In this document: positions 36,721-47,290 of the stretch, piece by piece
Layout: each line of letters starts with the position of its first letter
How positions within the stretch are numbered: position 1 is the stretch's first letter
Source of the DNA: Panax quinquefolius
Taxonomy: Eukaryota; Streptophyta; Magnoliopsida; Apiales; Araliaceae
Length of the DNA stretch: 64,000 nucleotides
Reading direction: 5' to 3'
Assembly (NCBI GenBank): GCA_020205615.1
Contig: CM035160.1
Coordinates: forward strand, 146,425,991 to 146,489,990
Translations under genes and position numbers: made by a program
The notes under the pieces: generated by a model
Seen by the model: only the letters and a program-made list of their open reading frames with translations
The model's database searches: none
Told to the model about the DNA's origin: nothing

Positions 36721-37077
36721 AGTTCTTGAAATACGTCGGAAAGTCAATAACAACAGGAATATTATTCAAATTTGACGTGTCTTTATTCAAATCCATAACA
36801 TGGGCTAAGAAAGCTTGACATCCGTTTTTCAATAAGCGAATAGCTTTATGATTAGATATGACGGTGATTGATTTTAATGGTTTAGTTGCTTGAATTCGCA
36901 TAAACAGGGTTGGTTAGGAATATGAAAACTAACAACCTTACGAAAACAATCAATTTTGGCATTATGAGTAGTTAACCAATCAATCCCTAAAATCACATCA
37001 AAAGCAAGTATCTTTAAAGAGATAAGGTCAACAGGTAAGGTAATGGTGCCAACTTGAATCAAACAAGATTTATAAAC
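36721..37077 (-). pseudogene. Element B protease/RT linker
   Basis: Reads LPVDLISLKILAFDVILGID, then WLTTHNAKIDCF, the end of the retropepsin domain and the entry to RT. It is interrupted on the right by element A at 37078 (TAAAC duplicated). Confidence 0.7.
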
Positions 37078-37806
37078 TGTGAGACCCCAGATTTTATCAA
37101 TAAAGATTTAAATTTTATCAAAATATTTTTTTAATATTATGGTGTGAATTTGAGATAATATTATAGTTGTGGGTAGTATTTATAAATTTTACAAAGTATG
37201 CAAGTGGTTATATTATATTCGATTGGTTCTGGAATATTCGGTTTAGCGGGGAATATTCGTACAACTGACTCAATCATTGGTGGACCCCACAATGTAATTA
37301 TTGTCGGATTGAGAAAACGACAAAAATATTTTATTAAAATAACGGCGGAAGTTTTACTGGTTGATCTTGTTGAACTACTTTCGGTAGTAAAAGTACAAAG
37401 AATACGTGTGGTTGCATAGTAGCACACCTGTATTGATTATTGATGCCTATGTGAGAAGTCACTCGGTTTGATTCCATTATTATTCGATTAATAATATGAA
37501 TTATTATAGCGATAATGGCGTTTTTGTTTTATTCAGTATTATTAACGTAATAAAAACGAAACATCTTTTATATAAAATAGAATACTTTATTAAAGTTATT
37601 CTATAAATAGAATATATTATATTTTATTATGCATAGTGTTGCATAGTATTTTGCATAGTGTTTTGCATAGTATTGCATAAGATTTGCATAGTAAAATGTT
37701 TTATATAAATAGAATATATTATATTTTATTTTTCTTTAAATATGGACGCCAGATTAAAGTAAATCAATCGACCGTTCATGGATTAGTTACTATGCATTCC
37801 ATTTTC

Positions 37807-37816
37807 CTATAAATAG
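37807..37816 (+). promoter_or_regulatory. TATA box of element A 5' LTR
   Basis: CTATAAATAG followed by AAGCTCATTCCTTCATTATT. The copy in the 3' LTR is at 44039-44048. Confidence 0.65.
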
Positions 37817-38094
37817 AAGCTCATTCCTTCATTATTTTCTTTACGATTCATTGAAACTCTGAGAGAGAAATTATAGAGAAAAGCTATAGAGAGAAAAATA
37901 GAAAGAAGAAGAGTATTCTGCTACTTCACTACTTCTATATTCAGGTTCTTTTTACGGTAAGGGGTGTTATTCTTTCTTCTTGAAGAGAACTTACATTATT
38001 CCATTCACTATTATTACGGTGGAATAACTTTGTAAAAGTGGCATACCCTATACATAACCTCGTATCACGCTGCATACCCTATACTTGGTGAAAT

Positions 38095-38470
38095 CTTTAT
38101 GTTATTCCATTGCTTATTATTACATTTGGAATAACTCAGTATACGCCGATTTACCCTATAATTGGTGACATTCTTCTATTATTACATTTGGAACATCCTA
38201 TCGTGTGTTTTACACCGGACAATTCAGTTCCGCTTTTTATTATTCTGTTGGAACATCACATGCATCATGTGTTTTACAGGACCGGTTCCGCCTTTATCAT
38301 TCTGTTGGAATATCCTATCTCATGTGTTTTACACCGGATCCGGTTCCATCTTTATTATTACATTGGAACATCCTCGCTTGGTGTGAATTTCACGACTGGT
38401 TCCGTTATTATTATTCATTTGAATAACTCCGCCTGTCATGCGCAGTACCGCATGCATGATGATTTCTTTT
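38095..38470 (+). repeat. TGGAATAA-unit array in A 5' LTR
   Basis: Six to seven degenerate units of about 55-62 bp: TTATTATTxxxTTGGAA(T/C)A followed by a spacer with TGTGTTTTACACCGGATCCGG and GGTTCC. The 3' LTR copy is at 44330-44650. ACCGGATCCGGT inside the unit is a perfect palindrome. Confidence 0.75.
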
Positions 38471-39500
38471 GTTATTCCATTCTTTATTATACCCAAATTG
38501 TTAAAACTTTGACTTCTATACTCCATGAAATTAGTAGAATATCCTTGATATTTGCGTTTCATCCAATATCTTCTCATGGAAATATTCTTCCGATCATTCT
38601 TGAATTTTACTCTCACGTAAACAATATTATGTTGACAATTTGACGTTAATAATTCATGGATTAAATAATTCTTGAATTTGTTTTATTGAATTATTATGTC
38701 ATTGTCATCATCCTCATGTTATATTATGTTATCTTTGGCTTACGTGCATAGATGAACTTAGTATGATTATGACCTGGATCAATCGGTATAATCATGACTT
38801 GATATAAATGATGTGACAAAAGTTCTCGATGGCACTTGTAATGCGATGATGGATAGTTTTGGTATGATTATGACCGGGGTGATTCGGTATAGTCGTGACC
38901 ATTGATAATTTGATGAAAATCCTTGACCGTGGTACGAGGATGATTAGATGTGGTGGTTTATTATTAAAAGTTTGAGTCTCAAATGATATAAAATTAATGA
39001 AAACCTTTTAAAAACCTAAAAGATAGTAGACTTTATTCTCTACTTGACTCTTTTAATGGATTGCTTATTCAACTGCAGCTTAAACCGTTTGTCTATTGTA
39101 TTTTATCGGTTTAACATTTGTTGAAGGCTAATGATAATTTATTCTCGCATTATCTTAGTCATAATATTTCTTCTTGGGCTAGTTGAGCTCACCCTTTCTT
39201 TCCTTTATTCTCTTGTGAAATGAGAACATAGGCCGGAGACAGTCGGGGAACGGGTAATGGTCCGAGAGGATAGCATTAGTAGTCCCTCACTATTCGTGAA
39301 ATAGTGTGATAATAGTTGTAATGAGGACTCCTTTTGAGTTTGTATAATATCTAGTAGACAATATTTGTATTCAAACTCACGGTTTTTTCGTCAGATTGTA
39401 CCTACGCAGCTTATATTAGTAAGTTGTATTTGAATTTATGTACCATGTAAGTGGCGACCCAAGATGGGTGACGTATACCTAATTTTGGGGGCGTCACAAT

Positions 39501-39511
39501 TGGTATCGAGC
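39501..39511 (+). other. Primer-binding site of element A
   Basis: TGGTATCGAGC, 2 bp after the LTR end. Initiator tRNA-Met sites read TGGTATCAGAGC, so one A is missing here and in every other copy in the window. Confidence 0.8.
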
Positions 39512-39679
39512 TTAGGATATAATCCCTGCTAAGATGTGAGACAAGAACTAGGAGGGAGAGACGGGAATTCTTTCGCTAGTATGACCTACCTAAGTTTATG
39601 TGGTATTTATTTGGTCACGTCGTATAGGGGATAATATGTGATATGTTATTTAACCCATGTTTGGTGGCGATATTTGAAA

Positions 39680-40150
39680 ATGACATCTCAAAATATTGAG
39701 ATAAGCAATGAAGCACATGAGATCGTTGAGTCACCAACCAAAAGGTAATGAGCAACAACAACGATAATAATCATACCGGCAACGGTCGGTCATCTAACAA
39801 TGATAACCATCGGGGAAATTATCATGTCAAGAATGGTAACCATTTCGGTGGTAATCATGGCCAAGATAATAAGAATGGACATTTCAAGAAGAGAGGGTTC
39901 AACAATGACGTGAAGACGTTCGGATCGACACCCGCTTCAAAGGAAGAAGAAACGACCACCGGTCGTATGTTTCAAATGCGGACAGGAGGGACACATCCGT
40001 CCAAACTGTACGCAGCAATCCAAAGCGTGTTTTAATTGCGGAAGAGAAGGTCACTTAGCTCGATTTTGTCGTATGGTGAAGTCAAGTCCAGTTGAGATAG
40101 TGATGCCAAAGGATGTCCCAATAGACAAGCCAAAGCCGGTAGTTTAAGAG
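39680..40150 (+). pseudogene. Element A gag fragment with two zinc knuckles
   Basis: Starts near ATGACATCTCAAAATATTGA (39680), then most of the gag body seen in B and C is missing. An Asn/His/Gly-rich linker (39750-39900) leads, after one frame change, to CFKCGQEGHIRPNC and CFNCGREGHLARFC at 39968-40069. These are two complete CX2CX4HX4C knuckles that would bind RNA. The frame ends at a stop at 40146. The knuckles are intact here although B and C carry CxxY at one knuckle. Confidence 0.8.
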
Positions 40151-40159
40151 AGAGCGTTT

Positions 40160-40915
40160 TTTTTTCTCGTGACGAGGAACCTGAATAAAATTATCACGGG
40201 TAAGTTAATCATAAGCTCTTGCGAAGTCTATATCGTATTCGATATCGGTTCTACCTATTATTTTATCTCTCTTGCTTGCGTTCAACGTTTAAATTTGACT
40301 CCGGAGAAATTAGACTTTGATTTATCTATTGAAACTTCGTTGGGAGAAACCTTCGTTACCTCCACTGTTTATTAATCTTGTTGTTTCAAATAAACACTTT
40401 CACATTACCTGTCGATCTTATCTCTTTGAAAATACTTGCCTTTGAGGTAATTTTTGAAAACGATTGATTAACTACTCATTATTCTTTTTGTAAGGTTGTT
40501 AGCTTTCATATTCTAACCAACTTTTATATCTAATTCAAAGTAACCAAATCCTAAAGTTAATCACTGTTATATCAAGCCATAAGTAAAGAGCCCGATCCTT
40601 TCGTTGTTTACTTCCTTGTGTAGAATGCACCGAAGCCAGACTTTCTGTAGGCGACATCGTGAATGAAGATGGCAAGCTTATAGGTGTCATTGTGACGTGC
40701 TATCCAAAGTTGGGATGAAAGTCACAGTTGGTATCAATGTAACGTACTATCCAAGTCTTGGATAAGAGTAGCAGTTTTGAATGATATTTCTATCATTAAT
40801 AAATTTCTTGACGTATTCTTGAAGATTTCCTAGCCTACTCTAGAGCGTGAAATCGAATTTTGTATTGACCCCAGTACAAAAACCCATTTCTTAAACCCTC
40901 AAATATTTCTTCAAC
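40160..40915 (+). pseudogene. Element A protease and pol-entry remnants
   Basis: 40169-40375 reads ITGKLIISSCEVYIVFDIGS followed by TYYFISLACVQRLNLTPEKL, the retropepsin region with its D-x-G-S (usual form DTGS or DSGS). 40400-40560 and 40795-40915 match the protease/RT linker and RT start of C with many breaks. Homology to pol ends near 40915. Confidence 0.7.
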
Positions 40916-42060
40916 TAAAAGGATCTGTTTACGAGGATTATGATGAAAGTCATAATAAAAGCATTGGACTAATAAAAATCATGGGTATATGAAGTATTAG
41001 TAAGTGTTATGATGAGTTATGTTGGTTATTATGTGAAAACATGAAAGTTTCTTAGAAATCACAAAGAGTTGAAAATCAGATTTTAGTGAAAAACGTAACA
41101 TGAAATTCAATTGACCATATCTCCTATTATATTTTGAATTTTTAAATGTGGTCAAGTCCTAGAGTTAGATCTATGAGTTACCTAACTAATACAAGTGGAA
41201 TTACTGGAAAAGGTGTTGTGGATTTTTATGTGGACTGATTTTAGCAAAGGAGGCCAAAGCTGTAAATTTCGAAAATGCTACTGCCCAGAAACTTTAAGGG
41301 GCTGTTTCGGCCACTTAAATTATGAGAAAAATTCTGGCCTTTTGGGACATGAAAGTATATGGTATAAAGTACCTCCTGTCCAAAAATGAGCTCATTCTGA
41401 CTTAAAATGAGCAAGTTATGACTATTTCAATATTTAGGTTTTTCCGATTTAAAAAACGCTATAACCTGAGTTCTATAACTCCGATGACCATGAAATTTAA
41501 ACTGAAGCTCACGTTAACATGTGTAAGGTCCTGCCAAGATTTGGGAATTTTGGAGTTAAACTTGAGGTAGCTAATTTCTTAAGGAATTAAGTAGAAATTG
41601 ATTTTTAAAAATAGTAAATGAATTTTAAAAATTCCGAGAAAAATATATTTTCATTATGGAACTATATTATGCTAAATCCCAGAAAAGAAATATTTTTGGG
41701 GCTGATTTGGTATTTTTCATGAAAATAGTTTAATTCTGAACATATGAGTTAAATATGTTATGTGAAGTAAGAAAGTTGAAAATAGGATTTTATGGCTGAG
41801 AATCCTATATAGAGTATATGCATATTTTTGATGAGGGATTTGATAATTGGTGATGATATTTTATGAGTATGACATTTTGAATGATTAAATGCATTATATG
41901 GTAAAAGTGTAAACAATTAAGATAAATTGTTTATAAATTTAAGAAGTGATTAAAATATTGTTATAATATTAATGTTATTAGATTATGAGATTATTAAATG
42001 ATTGATAACATGGGGATATTCTTGAATCTCGGATAAATTATAAATGTTTAATATTTATCC
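40916..42060 (+). other. Element A internal region of unknown origin
   Basis: Non-coding filler between pol remnants and the repeat array. Phrases such as GACCATATCTCCTATTAT, AACTTTAAGGGGCTGTTTCG and CTATAACTCCGATGACCATG resemble U3/U5 text of other plant gypsy LTRs (inference from style, not alignment). It may be a captured LTR piece. The open frame at 41195-41389 is not convincing. Confidence 0.4.
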
Positions 42061-42119
42061 TTTATCTCATTTGATTGATTCTTTATATCATTATCCTCAT
42101 GTTTATATTATGTTGAAAG

Positions 42120-43190
42120 TCATCTACGTGGCACATGTAGTGCATAGATGGACTTGGTATGATTATGACCACGGATTATTCGGTATAATCATAACCAGTA
42201 AATGAATACACAATTATCTTTGGCCGTAGTCCATGGATAATTTGTGGTCGTGATATCTAATGAATACACAATTATCTTTGGTAGTAGTGCATGGATAATT
42301 TGTGGTCGTGATACTAATGAATATCCTTGGCACGTAGTGCGGGGATGATTCGATGATGTGGATTAATTATTGAAATGAGTCTCGTGAATGAAATATTAAT
42401 TCATGGATGTGTTCAAAGTCATCTCGGCTTACGTGCATAGATGGACTTGGTATGATTATGACCGAGGATTGTTCGGCATAATCATAACAAGTATTGAAAA
42501 CACAATTATCTTTGGTCAGTAGTGCATGGATAATTTGTGGTCGTGATACTAATGAATATCCTTAGCCCAGAAAAGTGCGGGGATGATTCGACGATGTGGA
42601 TTAATTATTGAGCTGAGTCTCAGCAATGAAATATTAATTCATGGATGTGTTCAAAGTCATCTGTGGCTTACGTGCATAGATGGACTTGGTATGATTATGA
42701 CCATGGATCATTCGGTATAATCATAACCGTAATTGAAAACACAAGTATCTTTAGCCGTAGTGCATGGATAATTTGTGGTCGTGATACTAATGAATACACG
42801 ATTATCTTTGGTAGTAGTGCATGGATAATTTGTGGTCGTTGATACTAATGAATATCCTCGGCACGTAGTGCAGGGATGATTCGATGATATGGATTAATTA
42901 TTGAGCTGAGTCTCAGCAATGAAATATTAATTCATTGATGAGGTAAAAGTCATCTTTGGCCGTAGTGCATTGATAAACTTGGTATGATTATGACCACGGA
43001 TTATTCGGTATAATCATGACCAGTAATTGAAAACACGAATATCCTTAGCCAATGGTGCATGGATAATTCATGGTTGTGATACTATATTAAGTTCGAGTCT
43101 CAAAGATTATTGGTTTTACTGATTGTATATCTTTGGCACAGTAGTGCAAAGATGAATTGTTAATGAATATCTTTGGCGGATTGCGAAGAT
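42120..43190 (+). repeat. Tandem array in element A (240-295-bp units)
   Basis: The phrase CATAGATGGACTTGGTATGA recurs at about 42142, 42436 and 42675, and in altered form at 42968, giving units of about 294, 239 and 293 bp. Each unit has the TGATTATGACC/GGTATAATCATxACC hairpin and GATAATTTGTGGTCGTGATA. The same sequence occurs once per LTR in R-U5 (e.g. 38750-38900), so it is LTR leader sequence amplified inside the element. Confidence 0.75.
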
Positions 43191-43286
43191 GAATTTAATA
43201 TTTTTAACGATAAAGGTATTCAAGGTACCCTCATCTCTTTATCATATCGTGTCGTACCTTACCCTAATTTCGAGGGCTTAAATTCC

Positions 43287-43299
43287 ATAAGGAGGGAGA
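43287..43299 (+). other. Polypurine tract of element A
   Basis: ATAAGGAGGGAGA directly before the 3' LTR TGTGAGACC at 43301. Confidence 0.8.
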
Positions 43300-43300
43300 T

Positions 43301-45704
43301 TGTGAGACCCCGATTTTATCAATAAAGATTTAAATTTTGTCAAAATATTTTTTAATATTATGGTGTGAATTTGAGATAATATTATAGTTGTGGGTAGTAT
43401 TTATAAATTTTACAAAGTATGCAAGTGGTTATATTATATTCGATTGGTCTGGGAATATTGGGTTTAGCGGGGAATATTCGCATAACTACTCAATCATTGG
43501 TGGACCCCATAATGTAATTATTATTTGATTGAGAAAACGACAAAAATATTTTATTAAAATAACTACGGAAGTTTTACCGTTGATCTTGTTGAACTACTTT
43601 AGTAGTAAAAATACGATGTCGTGTGGTTGCATAGTAGCACACCAGATTGATTATCGATGCCTATGTGAGAAGTCACTCACTTTGATTCCATTATTGTCGA
43701 TTAATAATATGAATTATTATAATGATAATGACGTTTTTGTTTTATTCAGTATTATTAACGTAATAAAATGAAACATCTTTTATATAAAATAGAATACTTT
43801 ATTAAAGTTATTCTATAAATAGAATATATTATATTTTATTATGCATAGTGTTGCATAGTATTTTTGTAAATAGTGTTTTGCATAGTATTGCATAAGATTT
43901 GCATAGTAAAATGTTTTTATATAAATAGAATATATTATATTTTATTTTTTTTCTTTAAATATGGACCGTCAGATTAAAGTAAATCAATCTGGACCGTTCA
44001 TGGATTAATTACTATGCATTCCATTTTCCTATAAATAGAAGCTCATTCCTTCATTATTTTCTTACTTAATTCATTGAAACTCTAGAGAGAGAATTATAGA
44101 GAAAAGCTATAGAGAAAAATAGAAAGAAGAAGAGTATACTCGCTACTTCACTACTTCTATATTCAGTTCTTTTACGGTAAGAGGGGGTGTTATTCTTTCT
44201 TCTTGAAGAGAACTTACATTATTCCATTCACTATTATTCTACATTGAATAACTTTGTAAAAGTGGCATACCCTATACATAACTTTGATACGCTGTGATAC
44301 CCTATACTTGGTGAAATCCTTATGTTATTCCATTGCTTATTATTCTGCTGGAATAACTCAGTATACGCTGATTTACCCTATAATTGGTGACATTCTTCTA
44401 TTATTCGCATTGAACATCCTATCTGTGTGTTTTACAGGACACTGGTTCCGCTTTTTATTATTCTGTTGGAACATCCTGTCTGCATGTGTTTACACCTGAC
44501 CGGTTCCGCTTTATCATTACATTGGAATATCCTATCGTGTTTTTACACCGGATCCGGTTCCATCTTTATTATTCTCATTGGAACATCCTCGCTTGGTGTG
44601 AATTTCACCCGACCGGTTCCGTTATTATTATTCTCATTGGAATAACTTGTCTATGCGCAGTACCGCATGCACGATGATTTCTTTTGTTATTCCATTCTTT
44701 ATTATACCCAGTTGGTTAAAACTTTGACTTCTATACTCCATGAAATTAGTAGAATATCCTTGATATTTGCGTTTCATCCAGTATCTTCTCATGGAAATAT
44801 TCTTCTGATCATTCTTGAATTTTACTCTATGAAACAGTATTATGTTGACAATTTGGACGTTAATAATTCATGGATTAAATAATTCTTGAATTTGTTTTAT
44901 TGAATTATTATGTCATTGTCATCATCCTCATGTTATATTATGTTATCTTTGGCTTACGTGCATAGATGAACTTAGTATGATTATGACCAGGGATCAATCG
45001 GTATAATCATGACTTGATATAAATGATGTGACAAAAGTTCTCAGTGGCCTGTAATGCAGTGATGGATAGTTTTTGGTATGATTATGACCAGGGGTGATTC
45101 GGTATAGTCATGACCATTGATAATTTGATGAAAATCCTTGACCGTGGTACAGGGATGATTAGATGTGGTGGTTTATTATTAAAAATTTGAGTCTCAAATG
45201 ATAAAAATTAATGAAAACCTTTTAAAACCTAAAAGATAGTAGACTTTATTCTCTACTTGACTCTTTTAATGGATTGCTTATTCATTGCTTAAACCGGTTG
45301 TCTATTGTATTTTATCGCTTTAACATCACTGTTGAAGGCTAATGATAATTTATTCTCGCATTATCTTAGTCATAATATTTCTTACTCGGGCTAGTTGAGC
45401 TCACCCTTTCTTTCACTTTGTTCTCTCTTGAAATGAGAACATATTTGGGACGAAGCCTGGAACGGTAATGGTCCGAGGATAGCATTAGTAGTCCTCACTA
45501 TTCGTGAAATAGTGTGATAATAGTTGTAATGAGGACTCCTTTTGAGTTTGTATAATATCTAGTAGACAATTATTTGTATTCAAACTCACGCTTTTTGTCG
45601 TATTGTATACCTACGCATTATATTAGTAAGTTGTATTTGAATTTATGTACCATGTAAGTGGCGACCCAAGATGGGTGACGTATACCTAATTTTGGGGCGT
45701 CACA
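43301..45704 (+). repeat. 3' LTR of element A
   Basis: 2,404 bp, pair of 37078-39498. Long stretches are identical. Nearly all differences I compared sit at CTG/CAG/CCG/CGG spots (examples in the findings). TATA box 44039-44048. Confidence 0.9.
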
Positions 45705-45916
45705 TAAACAAATGGATGTGATGAAAGTTTCTCTAACGGAGTTTCCACAGATAGGTCAAAGTCTAATTTCTCCTGAGTCAAGTTTAAACGTTGAGCACAT
45801 GCGGAGAGATAAATGAATGGGTATGCAGTATCAAGTAAGGTATAAACTTCGCAAGAATTTATAAATAGCTTACCCGTGATCACCTCGTTTGGGTTCCTCG
45901 CATTTTGACCGGTCAC
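45705..45916 (-). pseudogene. Element B protease region
   Basis: Reads ITGKLFINSCEVYTLLDTAY followed by PFIYLSACAQRLNLTQEKLD: retropepsin with D-T-A in place of D-T/S-G at the catalytic turn. Element A inserted immediately after its end. Confidence 0.75.
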
Positions 45917-47165
45917 AACAAATGCTCTTCCGGAATCGTTGACTTTGCCTTTTCCGGGACGTCTTTTGAGTCACCGTCCCCATTGAACTAGGTTTCGCCA
46001 TCGTCTGATCTCGAAATGATATGTCCTTCCTTTCCATAATTATAGCATACCTTGAACTGTTGTGGGCGCTTTGACCGATATGTCCTCTTTTCCGCATTTG
46101 AAGCATATACCATCATGGTTGTTCTCCTCCCTTAGAACCGATTCTTCACGCAAGACGCTGTCGTCTTCACATGATCGTTGTTAAATCTCCTCTTTTTAAA
46201 ATCTCCTCCTGACTCGCTTCTTCTATTTTCATGGCCATGATTACCACCAGAGTGGTTACCATTTTTGTCCGTCTGTTTCTTTCTCCGCTGGTTATCATTA
46301 TTACGTTGATCTTTATCTCTCGCAATACGATCCTGGTTATGGTCCTCAAATTGATTAGCAGTACTGTTATCTCGCTCAAATAATTGAGCCTGCTTACAAC
46401 ATCCGAATAGAGAAAGTTTATGAGAAATGACATACCGACGTATCTGGGGTTTCAAACCTCTAAGAAATATCTGCGTCATCGTTCCTCATTCTCCACCAAA
46501 TAAGGTGCAAACTCGGATAACTCTATGAAACTTTGCCTCGTCTTCGAGACACGGTCGTGTTGTTTTGCTCTAATCGATGAACTCCACTTCCTTCATACGA
46601 CGAACACTTTCGTGAAAGTATTTGTCATTAAATAGTTTCAAACGCTTCCCAAGACATCTTTGAGTCTGCGCCGGATGGGTGCGCTTCCGCAGACTCCACC
46701 CAAGATCTGCTTCATGGGAACATAAAGGTGGCGAATTGAACCTTCGTTCCTCCGTGCATCCCAAGACATCGAATATCTTGGTAATTTGCTTGACCCATGT
46801 GTTTGACCATGATCGGATCGGCTTTCCCTTAAATTCGGTGGTCCCAACTCTTTGAATCGCTTGGCATGTGACAACCCGTGAATTGCTATCAATTTCTCTC
46901 TCAGATTTTTGAACACGAGTCTCCTCGTGCGATTTTTGCATGAACTGCAAAAAGCTTCTAAACATTCCCTCGTTCATCATCTCGCCACAAATTGGTGTTG
47001 TTCACGGGAGGAACATTGTCGACTGCTGTTGCTTCTCCTCGTTGGTGAGTACAAAGCGTCTCCACGGTCTCATTTCCATTGTTAATATTCTCGATCGACA
47101 TTCTCAAATCATCATCATAAAACAAGGGTTAATTAATGAAATCAATATGTCACATAATATCCCTA
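45917..47165 (-). pseudogene. Element B gag (broken)
   Basis: Runs from the likely start ATGATGATGATTTGAG near 47135 down to the knuckles near 46020-46110. Conserved gag text TWVKQITKIFDVLGCTEE lies at about 46735-46800. A basic linker (NQRRKKQTDKNG) lies near 46270. The remaining knuckle reads C-x2-Y-x4-H, shared with C. At least five frame changes. Confidence 0.8.
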
Positions 47166-47277
47166 TATCTTGACCAACTAACAAATAAGCTTAGGTAGGA
47201 CACACTTTAGCGAAGGATTTATTCGTCTCTCCCCTCCTAGTTCTATTCCCGATCTCTCGCCAGAGATCATATCCTAA

Positions 47278-47288
47278 GCTCGATACCA
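47278..47288 (-). other. Primer-binding site of element B
   Basis: TGGTATCGAGC on the minus strand, 2 bp inside the 5' LTR end (47291). Same one-base difference from the tRNA-iMet match as in A and C. Confidence 0.8.
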
Positions 47289-47290
47289 AC

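Larger units (their letters stand above)
37078..39498 (+). repeat. 5' LTR of element A
   Basis: 2,421 bp, TGTGAGACCCC...GGGGGCGTCACA. TATA box at 37807-37816, so U3 is about 0.75 kb and R-U5 about 1.65 kb. A GTAAGG donor-like site lies at 37958. It contains the 58-bp TGGAATAA array (38095-38470). The long open frame over that array (38110-38643) is repeat-derived, not a gene. Confidence 0.9.
37078..45704 (+). mobile_element. Element A: defective Ty3/gypsy element (TSD TAAAC)
   Basis: Innermost element of the nest. LTRs at 37078-39498 and 43301-45704, PBS 39501, PPT 43287-43299. TAAAC lies at 37073-37077 and 45705-45709. Removing it rejoins the protease region of B in the same order as in C near 52690-52710. 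The internal region is only 3.8 kb. It keeps a gag fragment with two complete zinc knuckles, a protease piece and a short pol entry, and has no RT, RNase H or integrase. It must have moved with proteins supplied in trans. Confidence 0.9.

Noticed and set aside
38110..38643. 177-codon open frame in the 5' LTR of element A, and similar frames at 1640-2068, 6265-6567 and 44284-44882
   Set aside because: They translate the TGGAATAA repeat array of the LTR. Frames exist on both strands and in several phases, with no domain and no shared frame between copies.
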